Numbered from the stretch's first letter, positions 33,314 to 47,930 are shown. The stretch is 64,000 nt of DNA from Colius striatus (GCF_028858725.1 NC_084774.1:11320001-11384000), one strand, 5' to 3'. Translations and numbers: made by a program. Notes: generated by a model from the sequence alone, not told the origin.

Positions 33314-36300
33314 AGAGCAGGAAGAGTATTCCTCTGTAGATGTTCCCTTTGACTACAGGGATTTTGACAGTGACACTTTTCTGTGCCTCATCTCATTGCA
33401 CACACATTGCTCACACGTGCCCTGGAATCTCCTTCTCACTGGACTCCACAGCACTATGGAAGGAACAGCCTTGGGATGTGCTTTGCAGCTTCTCCCTCCA
33501 GCTCCCACACTCATTAAATGGGGAAGGAGATGTCCCTGCTAAATGAGACAGAGCAGTAAGAGATGCAGCAGCGCCAGATGCTGCAAATGAAGTGGCTCAG
33601 GAAAATGGGTTATGGCAAGTGATGGCTGATAGGTGCTGTCATATGCCATGGGTCAGGGGTGGTCTTGCCAATGCACAGGTATCATCTGTGCTTTGACAAT
33701 ATTAACCCCACTGCATAAACCATCAAAACAGTAGGCTGGAAATGTAAATGTCAAAACAATTATGACGTATCAGTATGACGCTGCTAATGGATATGGACCT
33801 GCCACTCAACCCTGTTAACAACAGCTACCTAAAAGCACCCTAAAAAAGAGCATTGTGCTGTACATTACAGCTGGGCGGATATGCAAGAGGCACACAGGCA
33901 CAGAGGTTCTGCTGTTACTCCTGGATTTCAACCACTTCCATGCTGAGCAGCTCTAATTGGCTGAGATTGAGCTCTCCAGTATCGAGAGAGGAAGCTATAT
34001 TGCTCTTTACACCAAGCAGTACATGTGTCCAATCTGAGAGAGACCAATAGAGTATTTTTTTTTTTTATATTCCCCCTCCCTTTTTTTTTTTGCTGACAGA
34101 AAATTGAAATCTGTAATGAAACTGTCGTTCCCATTTTTTAAATCACTGGTCTTTGGCAATTTGAAACTCAAAGGTCTGAAAAATTCATTACTACTAACTT
34201 CCATCAAGGGTGTTCCTGAAACCAAAATTACTTAATCAACTCAATTTAGCTTCTTGTGTAGACCTAATTCAGAAAAACTTTATCTTCTTGAATTGTTATT
34301 GCAATTAATTCCCCCTCCCCCTTCTTTTTTCTGCACCAGATGACATTTCAGTAATTAGATATTTTATAAAAATGAGTTATTCATTCAGGGTAGCTTCACT
34401 TTTATATTTGATTAATCATGTTACCACTAAGGTCTGGGTTTTGTCTCCAAGGAAAGTTTAATGACCTCATTCTAATCCTTCTTATAACCACCAGGCAGGT
34501 ATCAATGTAGAAAAATAAAATTATCTTCTTTTTTCTCTCTCTCCTTTTTTATTTCCAATCTCAAGATTACATTTGATGTTTTTTCTGTGCGATTGACCCA
34601 TTTACAAGGAAGAATCTAGCTGATGCCAGTTGAGGTTCAGGACAGAATCAGGCTAAACAGAGCCCTGAACTGTGCCTTAATAACTAATACTCAGTGTAAA
34701 GGAGAGGAACCAGAACTGTGTTGCCAAACAGCAGTTGTTTAAAGCACTGTATGTGATTAACTTGGTGTTAATTTGAAAATGAATGTACTGAAAGGAAGTA
34801 AACAAAGCAAGAGCCACTGTAAATTTAGATTTTAAGTAATGGGGTCTATTACTAAGTGACTTCTACACATAAGACCACAGGTTTTTTATATCAATGCATA
34901 TACAGCCACACAATATAGTAGAATCATTCTTAAACCCCACCATTTTTCTGGGAGCAGAGATTTGGATATTATTGATGACTGTTTGCCTTCTGTCAGTATC
35001 TATCTATGCTTTGAATCTAGCTCTACAGATATCTATATTTGTGTATTTGTACATATACATCTTTATCCATCTTGCAGACTGCACTAAGCAGTCTCAAAGG
35101 TATTTCATCCTTTCTGTGATATGCTATGGTGGTGTAAAGACTGAACAGAAATCACAGAAGGGGTTGATGCTCTTTTCATCAAGACACAAGGAACTATTGT
35201 TTTCTCATAAACTGAGAAATATCTTTCATTTCAGATGAAAGAGGTGATAAAATAAAGAGCAAAGTTGAGTACCCACCAGAGAGCACGAAGCGTGTCTTGT
35301 TTTCCACAGCACTGCATTGAAAAGGCCTCCAGGCGCTCAGAGATGCTGTGCCTGGGAGGAGCAACACTCCCACAGAAACTCTGCCCCATGGCTTGGGTAG
35401 CCATCACATCTCCTAAGTTCCATTGGACTGGCTTTAGTCCATAGCCAACAGTCTTTTTGATTCAAAAGGCAGGTCAAGATGTACATCATTTCTATCAAGA
35501 CACAAGTACTTTCTTAACCACGGCTAACCTGCACGCCTGCAGCAGCAAAGCCCCTGCCATTAGTGTGGTGGGTCCTGGGCAAAGCTGAGACAGGATGGGA
35601 AGAAAGAATATTGTTTCTGCTTTCTGCTTTCTCTCCGTTTGTTGCTGCCACCTCTTGCCCTAACATCCTTACTCTAATTCAGTGTTCATGACAAAGGTTT
35701 TTATCAGGACCTGCCGTGAGAGGCAGAAAGCCCATTCCAATTTATAAACACCAAGTTCTTATTTAGGAAAACTAAACTGATTCATAGTTTTCAAGACTCC
35801 ACTATATATTTAATTGAAATGCACCCAGAATTAGATAGATGCTCGTGTACCCACATGCTACTGGGCATATTCAATTCACTTGAATGTAATAATTTATTTC
35901 AGTTAAACGCTGACAGCTCTGTAACAGCCCAAGCTTTACTGTATAGTTTGTCTGAGTTTCATTTTGATTGGAAAATTGCAAGCAAACACAGTCACTTGGG
36001 ATTTTCCATGAAAGCAGAATTGATTTTTAACGATAAAGCCTGTCTGCAGGACTGTACAGAACTCCTGGGTTTGTTTTCAGCTGTAAAACAAAGCAGTCCT
36101 GTAAATTTTCTCGTCATGGTATTAGGTCTTTCCCTTTGCCAGCTGTGACCTGTGCTGTTCACCTTGATTTCTACCTCTTATGACAACTGCATCTGAATTA
36201 CACCATGGGTATAATTTCAAAGATTTAAAAATACTGTAGCATCCAGGCTAACTTATACCCAAACATCACTGCAGACTTTCTGAATGACACAGGTGCAATG

Positions 36301-37269
36301 ATGGGAACCATAAGATCTGAATGGGCATCTGCATACACAGCTTTATACTATATGTTGAAGAATATAGTGCTCAAGATTAAAGATCTTTTCCAGATCTGGA
36401 CACGTGCCTAGTGCCTGGGAGACAGCTAGCTACCCACTTCCACTGTTTTTTCCTGGATCAGCATGGTAAGATATGTTTTTAGGAAGCCCTTGGTAAGCAT
36501 CCCAGCCCATTCTTCCATCTGGAGTAACCCCCACTGAAATCCCATTCCTGCTGGGTTCTCCCTTCCCAGGGTGAGATTAATTTGTAAAACATGAGGATGT
36601 ATGTAAATGGGATTTCTCATAATGCTCACATGGACTGAATGTCTCTGGATACATCTGGCTATAAACGTGCTCAGGAAACCCCAAACCGCTGGCAGGCAAA
36701 CTCGGTTTCCGATTTTGCTTCCTCCCACTATTAAACATCATGTCTCCAAACCAGATCTATTTACATCTTGCATCACAGTCATATCTTTCACCCTGAAGGA
36801 AAAGCTGAGAGTTTTCTCTGCTCCTTTGCTATTTTTGAACTCACTGTTAAAAACAGAGCTCAGCAAGATTTAACTCGGGGAGGGGGGTGGTGGTGTGTGG
36901 CTGGAGAGCAGGTGAAGCCCTCACCCCAGGCTTTGCCACTTACAAAAAAGTCACATTTTTACAGCTCACATCAGCTATTTCTGCAACTCTGGACAGTGTT
37001 GCTCTCGCATTCATTGATGCACAGCTCTATTTTATCCTCAAACAGCATTAACACGAGAAGAAATGCACACAGAACAAGGAATCAAATTTTGGCTTATGCT
37101 TGTTTGCTTTGCCAGAATTTTGGCAAGTTGACAGAGCAGGAGGATGAAGGAAACGCTAGACCACGGCTGTGAAAAAGGCAAATTTGATCCCAGCAAATAT
37201 TAGTGCTCTTGTTCAAGATGTTGAAAAAAATCTTGTCTGGATTGCTATACACAAATTGGGTCAGAAGAA

Positions 37270-37500
37270 AGAAATCTGAGCAGAGCCTGGAGCACAGCAG
37301 GGTTATCAAGATAACCAGGGGAACGGAAAGCTGAAAAATAAAAAGGGGCTGGAGGAGTTTGGCTTGTTTAGCTTCACAAAATGATGTGCAATAGTACATC
37401 AGGGTGGAGCAGGGAGAGAAAACGGGAAGGAGACATCAAAATGGGAAAAGGAAGGATTACTTGTGGTAAAGGACAATGCCAGCATGGCAGTGATGCACTG
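37270..37500 (+). mobile_element. Probable old CR1 LINE fragment
   Basis: The plus strand shows ggctggaggagtttggc, ttgtttag, caaaatga, tacatcagg and taaaggacaatgcc, in the order expected for the 3' coding part of older CR1 lineages. The same phrases occur at 47680-47930. The copy is diverged, truncated and opposite to CDH4. The limits are approximate. Confidence 0.6.
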
Positions 37501-38100
37501 AGAGCCTGCTTCGCTTTCACATTTCAAAGCACTTCTCAGAGTGGGGTCATTAACATTTTCCAAAGCACTCAGACAAACCAGAATACCTGCACAGACAAAG
37601 GTCAGACATGCTTGACGGTGCTGTGACAAAACCAAAATGCCCTTTTAACCTGGGTCTCTCTCCATGCTGTTTGGCTCATGACGCTCCCAGCCCTTCCTCA
37701 CTCTGCAGATTTCATCGCTGATGGACTCAGTCCAGCACAGCCAGGTTACTAACTCAGCATTACTACAGCAGCCAGAGATGAGTCTGATCTGATACCATTA
37801 ATAACAGCCCAGTTAAAAACTGGCAAGAACTGCTTTTTCCAATGTACTTGCAATGAGTACTTGTCCTCCACTGATTAGTCAAATCCACTTTGGGGCTAGA
37901 TTAACCTTACCCAGCAACTCATCCCCTTCTGCTGGAATATGAACATCTCTGTATGCATGGAGTTATTCTGTATGAGCTACTCTGCTTTGTGTTCATCATA
38001 GCCAGTCTTTGGCCAGACTGCCTTTCCCAGGCCAGCAAGAATCACCATTGCCCAGGCCCTGCGAGCTGGCAGAGACCCACTCATGCCCGATAGTCCAGTC

Positions 38101-38140
38101 CTAAACCTTTAGAGCTGGTCCTAAACCTTTAGAGCCAGTC
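38101..38140. repeat. Tandem duplication, 20-bp unit
   Basis: ctaaacctttagagctggtc (38101-38120) is followed at once by ctaaacctttagagccagtc (38121-38140), with two mismatches. A partial third start (cctaa) follows. Confidence 0.95.
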
Positions 38141-39681
38141 CTAATGGGAGTCAGTGTTGAGATTAGCCAACAAGGCAGTGCAGTGGGCAAGGGGATGCAG
38201 TCCTAGAGCTGCCTCTTTAAAACATGCTTCGCTGGATTCAGCCTTAGAAGAGGAGATTCTCAAAGCAGTGCCAAAGGGCAAATTTTAAAGTAGCTTTAAA
38301 TAAGACCTCCTAAAGCTCAGGAGCTTAAAGAACTTGAATAGCCCAGTTTCTTTTTTTCCTTTTTTTACCAAAGGAGAGGTTGATTGCCAGGCAGGTTTTC
38401 CTAAGATTCTACAAGCTCAACTAATCATGAACACTTCAGTCCTGTGAAACAGTATTTCCCTTACTTGGGCTACTATAAAAACAAGTTCTGCACAGTAGGC
38501 AAATTTAAAATAACTTTTAATTAACATTTCAGACACAGAAGTCTGATCATGCAAATTCATCTGCGTCTCCTCTCTGAGCCTGATTGTTCCTGATTGAATA
38601 TGATAAAAATAGACTTTGTATGAGTCAAGTGTAGGCATGGATTTCTTTAACTTCTCCTCCTCTCTGATTATGCATTTCCTTAGATAAAGTGGAAACCCTA
38701 GGATGGCTATTAACAGTATCACGGGTCAGACTGGAACGGGCAACCTGCCCGATAAAGATTTCACTGCAATTAAAGCCATTCCTTCCGTGAGCAGAAAGGA
38801 TGACTCCACCTTGCACAAAATCTCACCTGAGACCATTCAGTGTTGCTCTGTCTTGGCTGACTTTTAATCTCTGAAAAACTGACACTAATTTCAGAGCACC
38901 TCCCCTGTATCTGAGGTGAGGATCTGGCCAGAGGCTCAGCTATGGATCTATACTAATACAGACAAAAGCACAACTTGTCTGCACACAAGAGATAAATATT
39001 TGAAGGGAGGCTGAGGAATTTCCACATAATTAAGACATGTCAGAGGACATGACCCTGTTATGAGTAATAAGGACTCTGGATAACAGCAGGCATGCTGATA
39101 CCAGTACCTATATCTTGTAACAGTAATGGAGACAGTTTCCCAGTAAAATTTCCCACAAAGCCTTTGTAACAGTCCAGTTCAGATGTCGCTATTACACACC
39201 AGCTGATGATTTGGCAGATGCAAAATGCCCCCAAAATGCTATGGAAATGAACTAGTGTAGCTAGTCTCTCTCTAAGGGCCATGGGAAACTTGGGCACTGG
39301 GGATAAACTACCCTTTTCTAAGGCATCTGACCCAGAGCCTGTGAGCACGGGCTGCTTGGGCAAGCCACTGAGCCAGTGCTACTTCTGCTCACCCAGAATT
39401 TGTACCTCTGCTCTTTGGCAGAGGGAAGAACTGCCTCTATCTCTCTATTTTTGCAAGCAACAATGTCACATCAAGAACAAAGCACAAAGAGCAGGCTGAA
39501 GTCCCTTAGCTAGCCAGAAGAGCATTCCCTGGGTCATGGTCCTGCACTGAATCATTAAAATAGCCCAAAATAGTCTCTATGATGTTTACAGTGTTTCACA
39601 GGATGTTCCGGTGTTCTGGCACAGATCTGATTGCTTCCCACTCCGGGGAAGTCTCTCATGAGACATTTCCTCACTGTTAGC

Positions 39682-39716
39682 TGCTCTCTGATGCTTCTCA
39701 GCATGGTCAGAGAGCA
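39682..39716. other. Intronic hairpin with a 10-bp perfect outer stem
   Basis: tgctctctga at 39682-39691 is the exact reverse complement of tcagagagca at 39707-39716. Inside, tgct and agca form a further 4-bp stem around tctc, leaving a small tgg bulge. It could fold in either strand's transcript. It is too short for a typical microRNA precursor. Confidence 0.6.
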
Positions 39717-42700
39717 TCACAGACAGAGAAAACATTCACCATCACAAATGGGAAGGACTAGAGGAGGTCACCTTGTCCTTGCTGTTCCCCGGTACCTTGT
39801 AGTTTGGTGCAAGTAGTCCTGTTTGTGAACACAAGGACTGGTCATGACTCTTGATGGAGACTGGACTGGAGTTAACAGCAGACTATATTTTAAAAATGTT
39901 TCATCTAGAGACTGTGATTTTCCCCTCTCCATATAATTTCAGAACCCTTTGTATGAGAAGGTGCAGCTTTGTGCAGGATCTTCCCCCAGACTTACAGGTG
40001 ATGTACTGAAGGGTGTGAGCACCACATTGACCCATTTTCATTGTAAGCAAGCAATCACTCTGGAGTTTTACTGTAGTATCTCAAATGTGTACATTTAAGG
40101 ATCTTCTGTGTGACTTTATTGCTCTTTTCCCACTTTTCATCTAGCACTACATTTTGCTCACAGCCCATCTGGTATTCTGGATGTCCATTAACCAACATAC
40201 CTCTGCAGGTCACCCACTCCCATGGATGTATGATTTTGACTCTTGTATGCCTGTGTTTGAACTTCCACATGCTCTGTGCACACAGTCCCTTCACCCCCTG
40301 GCACAACGTGCTCGACTATGGACGTGACCTGACTTTCCCGACCATCGCAGTGGCTGTTTTCTTCCCTCCTGTCTTGTTGTTAAATTTTACACAGTAACAT
40401 TAATTCCTGCTGCTGAATACATGAGCTGTGACACCAGCATGGTGCAGTGTCCTCCTGAGCTACATTCTTATCCAGAAACGATTAAGTCTAAAACCATCCT
40501 GGCTGAATGACAGGTAATTTAGGAGCACTATAGGGTGGGCCTTTGTATGTGTCTATGATGAATTTGGTTGCTTGAGTTCCTTTCCTCTGGCAGCTCTCCA
40601 AGAGCAAATGACAATTTCAGTTACCCCATTTTGTTTTTACAATAGCATCACAAAACACAAGGATTTAAAAATAAAAATATACTGTATTTTTCCAAACAGT
40701 TGCCAGTCTTAAAAGAGACCATGGGCTTTCTTTACCCTCTGAGGAGCTGCAGATTTCCTGGAAAGAGATTTCTGCTCTTTTTTAGAGGTGTTGAAATGCA
40801 GATCAGGCTATTTGAGGACAGCAAGGTGATTCAGATCAGGTTTAAAGAGACTGATGAGCCTGATGCTGTTCTCTCTGTCAGTCAGGGAAAAACCACATTA
40901 TACTTTCATACTCACAAGAAACTCACCCTGGCTATGCCTGTGAGTACATCAACAGTATTTGTTTCCATAGAATCAGAAAATATTATAGTAAAACACCTTT
41001 AGTTTTCAAACCTGCATAAAGCCCCATGTGTTACTGTGTAAAGCCCTTTGGCCCTTGCAAAACCCTTTCTTCAGTGATTGAAATTAGAGAAATAGTGGTA
41101 CACATCAACCCTGCTTAGAGGAAGAGTAGCATTTTCTAATCCATTTAACACAATCATATGGGTAATTCTCTTGATGTCTTTTATTCCTTCTAGGTCTAAG
41201 ACATCCCGAGACACTAAATACTCAGAATTCTTTTGAAAGCAAATTTCCTTTATCTCATTTTCAGAAAGTTTTTTTGAAAGACATTAAAATATAGCACATC
41301 TGGAGGGATGCTGCCCTCCAGAAGGCACCAATGTCTGCGTGTGACTAACGGCTCATCCTGCTACCTGAAACCTCCTCTCCTGACCTGCACTTGGATACAA
41401 GGACCAGGCAACCCGGGTCATCTGGAACAACCTGTGCTTAAATGACATAGCCACTAGATGTCATTCCTTTTTCACTCAAACGTAGGTTAAAGTAGTATTT
41501 GCCTGGCAGAATAAGGTCCCCCCTCAAACACCAGCAAGCTGGGGCACAAGTACTGCTCTGGTGAAAACTCCCATGGCCCAAGGGACACAAAACTCTAAGA
41601 CCAGCTGCTGCAAAAATTTCCAGGGAGAATAAACCGACAGGAGAAAGGACCACACAGCCCAAGACTTGTATCAGATTATTGTGGCTCTTTACAATTGTAT
41701 GTGTCACAGTTAAGGAGATATTTAATGACAACTTTACAGTGCAAAGTTCGATGTGTTCGTGATGACAGATGCAAAGCACATGTGCTGCTCTTAAACCCAC
41801 TCTACACTCACTGGAAGCAGCAATGCAGGCTGCAAATTGAGACCTAGGTTTGGAAATGTATTGGGTGCTCATTTTTCTCTGGTTCAGGAGGAATTTAGTG
41901 CCTTCCTTTTTTTGGGAGTCTAGGTCTGAGTCACTTCATCAGACAGTGCTGGCACATCACATGCATGAGCCTGGGTCCTGATGATGATGGGAGGGAAGGA
42001 TCCAGACCTTACAGCTGTCATCTGAGTCTGTGGTGGCATAAATGGGCCTCTGCATGACTCCCTTGAGCTCTGTTACGTATTTGTAGTTTGTCGGGGTACA
42101 ACAAAGGGAAAACTTTGGTACTATATTAGTAAATTTTTGAGTATCTTAAGACAGATTAATTTAAACAATAAAAACGTTCCTCAAAGGATGTTCAGTGTCC
42201 TGAGCACAACACAGCTTGTCTTTCTTAAAGGTTTGGTATCAGTTTAAGACATATAATTTACTGCTTCTTGTTGATCCACATACAAACATAGAAGGTGGAT
42301 ACACAATGATTTCTCAGTTATTACCATTTAGACCTCTGTACTGCTCTGGGGTTTCTGAAATTGCCATGCCTATTTCTGATACTCTATGTCTATGGATTAT
42401 GAAGACTGGAAAGAACCAAAACCACATCATTTCACCTTCCAATTCTTCCTTTTTCACTTCATCAGCTCTAAAAATTCATCACTTGCCATTTCTTTATTTC
42501 TTTCCCCTTGTCCCCTAATAACAGCAACTTGAAGCACATCAGAACAGAAGAATACTGGACTAATACAAGAAAGATCTGTAACTAACTAAAAGCAGATGTA
42601 CTGAAGAATATCTACACATTTCCTGCCAGCACACACAAGTACATCTGTTAGAGCCATCAGTGAAATACAAATTTTACCATTTACCTGTTACCATTTAGAG

Positions 42701-42928
42701 TATTTACTACTTCCTTGGAATTGTATCCAGGCTACTAAACCCAAAATATCTCTTACTGCTCAGGATTTCACTCATAAGTAATAATAATTCTGATATGTCT
42801 ACAGCCAATTGCTGTGAAACAACTGTATCCTCTTTGGTGCAATCAGACACAGTCTGTTTGCCATATTATTTCAGCCCCTTTAGTACCTCAGTGAAACTGG
42901 TCACCAAATAGTTTTGCTAGTTCATGAA

Positions 42929-42982
42929 TCATTCTTCTTTTCCCTTCTCCTCCTTTCCTCCCTTTTTTTTTTTTGTCCCCTG
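42929..42982. repeat. Homopyrimidine tract 130-185 bp from the exon 8 donor
   Basis: The plus strand is almost all C and T with a run of 12 T. In CDH4 sense it is a purine tract with GGG, GGA and AGGAGG motifs just downstream of the exon 8 donor. Confidence 0.85.
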
Positions 42983-43089
42983 AAAGTCTTTGTTCCATGG
43001 TTATCTATCAAGTTCCTCCTATCTGCCAAACCAGAGACGATGGATATAAACATCCATGAATTGCAAACACATTGTGTGTCCACGCATCA

Positions 43090-43338
<249 letters not shown>

Positions 43339-45674
43339 TTAAGCAGGCTAAAAAATTAACTGGACTCAAAATGTTAGCAAAAAAGACAGATGAAATTGTC
43401 TATCAGGGTTTTTAAGGGATTTGTGCATAGATTGGTGGGTATCACCTGTTTTATGGGAAAATAAAAATCATATGGGCAAAATTCCTCAGTTGAGACAGCC
43501 TTTTCTGTTAATTTTTAAGCATTTTTGGCAACGTTAGCTTCTGTCTTCTGAGACCTAGTAAAAACTTTTGCTAGTGGGTTTTCATTGAACACATCACTAA
43601 GAACATGATATCCCCCAAACTGACAGCAACATTGCCTGGTGTCTCACAAAGTTTGATGACCACAAAGCATTTTGATACTTAAAATACCCTCCACATTTCA
43701 ATCCTTAACATAATATTTGGAAATAAGGACAAATGAAGTCTAGTATGACCAAAAAAAACCACCCCAAACACTGCAATCAACAGAAGTTCAGCAGAACTGA
43801 TTTAAATTCTTGATCATCCCAAACAATGTGGCTCTCAAAGAAAAAGCCTTACAGAGACAGCCATAAAAATCACACATTAAAGTTCTTCTAGTACAAATGG
43901 AAAATAAACCTGAATGAAAAAGGAGAGGGTATCTGATCTTGCACATGTGTACATCTCCCTAGGATGTCTCTTTACTCAGGAATATCTGCCTACACTGGGA
44001 AAAGCCTCCTGATCTTTAAAACTGGCCTCAACAATAAATTTTCTTTTGGCTCAGCAGAATTTACTATTGATGTCTGCACATGTTGTGCTCAGGGTACACA
44101 GAGCCCTTTACAGACAAGTATGAAAGCAAAGCTCCTCTCTTGAAATATGGGCCAAGTGATGTGCTGAGAACCAGGGAGGGATCCAGCCAAAACTGATGTG
44201 ACTGAGAACAAAGCTAAATTACAGATATGGATTGGGACATGAGGACCCAGAAGCTCTGATGGCACATCAGAGAGTCCAAAAGGTGTGAAAACCAAATAGT
44301 GTTATACAGGAAAAGCTTTGTGCAGAACCAAGTGAAGGGATTTCACAGGGAGGAGGGACTTGCTGTATGCTGGATTATTCCTGTGCTCAGAACAGAGTTT
44401 AAGTACCTGAGGTTGCTCCTTTGTGTGCCAATGCTACATGCATGTGCAAAGTGTCAAATGTCCTTTGAAATTTCAGAGGGCAAGGATTAGGTCAATGAGA
44501 CTTCTGTACTCCCAGATAAACATTCTTGAAGTGCTGTAACTGGCTCAAATCTTCTGAGTTGCCAGAAGAACAGAGATGTGAATGTTCGATTTATTGTGAT
44601 TCCAGGACAGATTGACACATATTAACCTCCTGTGTGACAAGACATCACACACAGGGATCCATTGGCATCTTGCAACTGGAATATGTTATGGAAATACACT
44701 TTCATTATCTCTTGCTACTTTGTATAATAAAACATGAGGGAGAAACTATCCTTAGACTTGTTTTTCCTCACTCAAGAAGCTGCTGTTCCTTACTCTCTTT
44801 GTAAAGCACTGAGCAATTGTAAAGCTGAAATGTCTTTATTAGTGAATGTAATTTCTATTTCATATTCAGCTTTTCCTTCCTTATTCTCTCTTATAGACAA
44901 CTTGGGAGACTGACAGAAGTATTCCCTAACAGGCCAAATACTTGTGAGTCAAATTAGGTTTAAATCATAGGAGGGGAAGATATTTAAATAAGTAGCAGCA
45001 ATCAGATCCCACAAAAATGAGAAAAACAGGTTGGAGGCCCACGAGAGGCTTCATTTCAATAGTGCTTTTAAAATGGCAAAGCCACCTCTAATGTTCCTCG
45101 CTGTAGTGAGAGGGAGACGTGTAATCCACAGCGCTTCCGATTTGACGGTGGAGCTGTCACACGTTATTGTAAAAGCTTCAGTCTCAAGGAAAAAAGGGTT
45201 TCTTCCTTTCCATCAGGCAATGGAACAGCCTCCATTGTCAGGTTTGCTTCTTCCTTCACTTCATGCTTTTCTGTTTGGTGATGTTTGCAGACCGACCTCG
45301 TCCCAGGTGCTGGGCTCCCAGGTGTGCCCACCATCCTGGCAGAGTGCTCCCAGCACAGGCAGCTCCCTTTCCATGTCCAGAGCAATTCTGCAGCTCCTGA
45401 CACTGTTAGCTAAACTTTAAACTGAACTCTGAGAAGGAACCACAGATTTTGGGTAAGGTCATGCTCTGCCTGCACTGCCTTCACACCAGGACACAGCTTG
45501 CAAACCTCCCACTGCCTTCAGCTCCTGTCTAGCTTACTTTATTCACTTCTGAATCAAAGCTTCCCCTGGAAAAAACGAATCCTCTTGTACAAGGAGGGTA
45601 AGGGACTAGAAAGTTTCATTTAAAAGTTTTAACTTCATCATTTTTCTGTTTCTTAAATTACACATACCCTCACA

Positions 45675-45710
45675 ATGTGTGTGTGTATCTGGGTGTGTGG
45701 TGTGTGTGTA
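45675..45710. repeat. Interrupted (TG)n microsatellite
   Basis: Two TG runs are separated by tatctggg. They are potential length-variable sequence in intron 7. Confidence 0.9.
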
Positions 45711-46267
45711 CTCACAGATCCTGTTTTATTCATCTCAGGTTTGTTAAATTAAAAACATACAACCTTATTATAAAGTGCCTTTCTCTTAGCATCATAGCAC
45801 TGTCTTAATGAATACTCCCCTAAATCCAGAACACTAAAGAAATTTAAAAGAAAGATTCTGTCAATCAGATAATACAATGTCAAAAATGAAAATGCCCTGA
45901 ATTTAGCAATGTACAAATGTATCAGCCACAAAGAGCTGGTGCATAAGGATGAAGACAGGGCAAGGAATGGCAATGGAGAGCTGCACAAGTGCAAGCAAGT
46001 GCAAGGAGTCCATGCCTATACAGAAAATGTGAGGAATTACAACAGACCTCAAGTGGATGGAGCAATCAGGTAGGATCATTATGGGAATGAAGGACGTCAG
46101 AGGCTGTGGCAGCAATTTGGGACACGTGGGAGGTGAGCTGCTGGTAGAAACTTGTTTCCATCAGCTGAAGATATAACTATTGCATTTAGAGCAAAAGGGC
46201 TATCTGAGATGGGGAATGGCCTTGGTTTGCACGTAAAGTTGTATAAAACACAAAGACATATAAATCA

Positions 46268-46440
46268 AAGAATAGAATCATAGAAATACTTAGGTTGGAA
46301 AAGACCTTTAATACCATTGAGTCCAACTGTTAACCCAATACTGCCAAGTCCACCAAATGGAAGCAGTCTGAGATTTGTCAGACCTTTAAGCACTTGGTTG
46401 TCATCCAAGGCCAGTTCCATCCAAAAGCCTCCAGTGTGGG
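46268..46440 (-). mobile_element. CR1 LINE 3'-end fragment
   Basis: In minus-strand sense the end reads ttggactcaatggtattaaa, then ggtcttttccaacctaag, then atttctatgattctat, which is the CR1 3' terminus with its terminal repeat. The preceding part matches the CR1 3' region only loosely. The element is in the same orientation as CDH4 and 5'-truncated. The upper limit is approximate. Confidence 0.88.
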
Positions 46441-46670
46441 CATGTAAGGGTGGTGCTTTCAAGTACCTAGTTTTAGTTTACAACCAATTCAATCTTCAGT
46501 GAGATTGGCCCTGGCAGATAACAAATTACTGATTTTTTTGTTTTCTGTAGCTAACCTTTTTGCTTTTGTGCATTAAGCTGATTTTATTGAACTTTTCAAT
46601 CAATTTCAATTTCAACATGTCCTTCCAATTTGTCACAACATCTCCTGGGGCATCTTAGTTTGTTGTCCTA

Positions 46671-46687
46671 ATATTATTATTATTATT
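46671..46687. repeat. (ATT)n microsatellite
   Basis: About five to six ATT units are present in intron 7. Confidence 0.85.
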
Positions 46688-47679
46688 GCTGTTACAACTA
46701 TTAAATAAAAAAAGAAGCTCCATGCTCCCAAGTAGGAGAGACTGCTTGATAGCATTTTCATAATACAGAATAATTCTCATTCTCTTTCATCACAAAAATG
46801 ACATTCTAAACAGCACAGGGCAAAACCCACAGCATACAGGCAACACAAAATGGTCCTAATCCAGAGAAATGAGATAGGTACTATATGTTTGCTCTGATGG
46901 TGATGCTGTGGAGCTAAAGAAATAAGCCTCTGCCCTGAGGAGATCTAGACTAAAAACCCAGCCCCAGTGAAGTCCCTGGGAGGTCCAGTGGCCAATGTTT
47001 TTAATAAATCTAACAAATCTTCATGCTAGACAGACATAAATGTGCTGCTTTTCCTTAAGGCATGAGAAAAAAAAGCCATCTTGGTAAGTGCAGAGCTTTT
47101 AGTCTGACCTAAAAAATAAGAAGGAAAAAATTATGAAGGAAAGAATAATTAAAGGAACTGTGGCAGATCTAATCTGTCTGCTCTTCTGTCAATCATCTGA
47201 TACAGTGCCATAAAGAAATAGATCAGCTAAATTCCAGAAGATGGGAATCAGATGAAGAAATTGGTTAAGACAGTTAATGAGAAGTTGATCAAAGGCTTGG
47301 TTAAAAAAGATAGCAGTGCCTTGTACAGGAAGAAGGCTAACCTGACAATTAAATAGCAGAAACAAGATGTGACTTAATCGTGCAAAATACAAGAAATTGT
47401 AGCAAGGGACCAATAACAAAAGTTTTCTGGCAGATGGTTTATTGGACACAAGTAAGGAGGACTGGCACCACATCCCACCAGCTCCCTGCTGCTGAGAAAG
47501 GCACAAATACTGCTGGCAAACACATCATGTGCAGTATTAACATTCCAGATATGGCAATATTAATTCCTTGTGCCAAGCACCGAGGGCTCATCGGGATGCT
47601 GTGCACAATCCAGGTCCCTTGTATTCACTGCTGAGCAACCCAGATCCAACCAGGTGCTGGCAGTGAAGAGCCCATCACC

Positions 47680-47930
47680 GGAGAAGAGCCTAGAAGAGCT
47701 TGGCTTGTTTAGTCTAGCAAAATGAAGGCTGATAGCAGATATGATTGCTGTCTATAAATACATCAGGAGGATAAACACTAGGAAGGCAAAGGAGCAATTT
47801 AAACTAAAGGACAATGTTGACACAAGAACAAATGGGTAGAAACTGGCCATGAATAAATTTAGGCTGGAAATTAGTAGGTCCTTCACCAAGAAAGGAATGA
47901 GATGCTGGAGCAATCTAACACAGGGTATGG
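47680..47930 (+). mobile_element. Older-lineage CR1 LINE fragment
   Basis: The plus strand carries the CR1 phrases ttggcttgtttagtctagc, gatatgattgctgtctataa, atacatcaggaggataaa, taaaggacaatgttgacac and gaatgagatgctggagcaa, in the expected order. The 3' terminal repeat is missing. The copy is truncated at both ends, opposite to CDH4, and similar to the segment at 37270-37500. Confidence 0.75.

Noticed and set aside
39682..39716. MicroRNA gene
   Set aside because: The stem is only 10 bp plus 4 bp, well short of a normal precursor arm.
41438..41872. 144-codon open frame on the minus strand in intron 8
   Set aside because: No recognisable domain or family, low-complexity chance composition, no promoter or splice context; ordinary for 64 kb of vertebrate intron.
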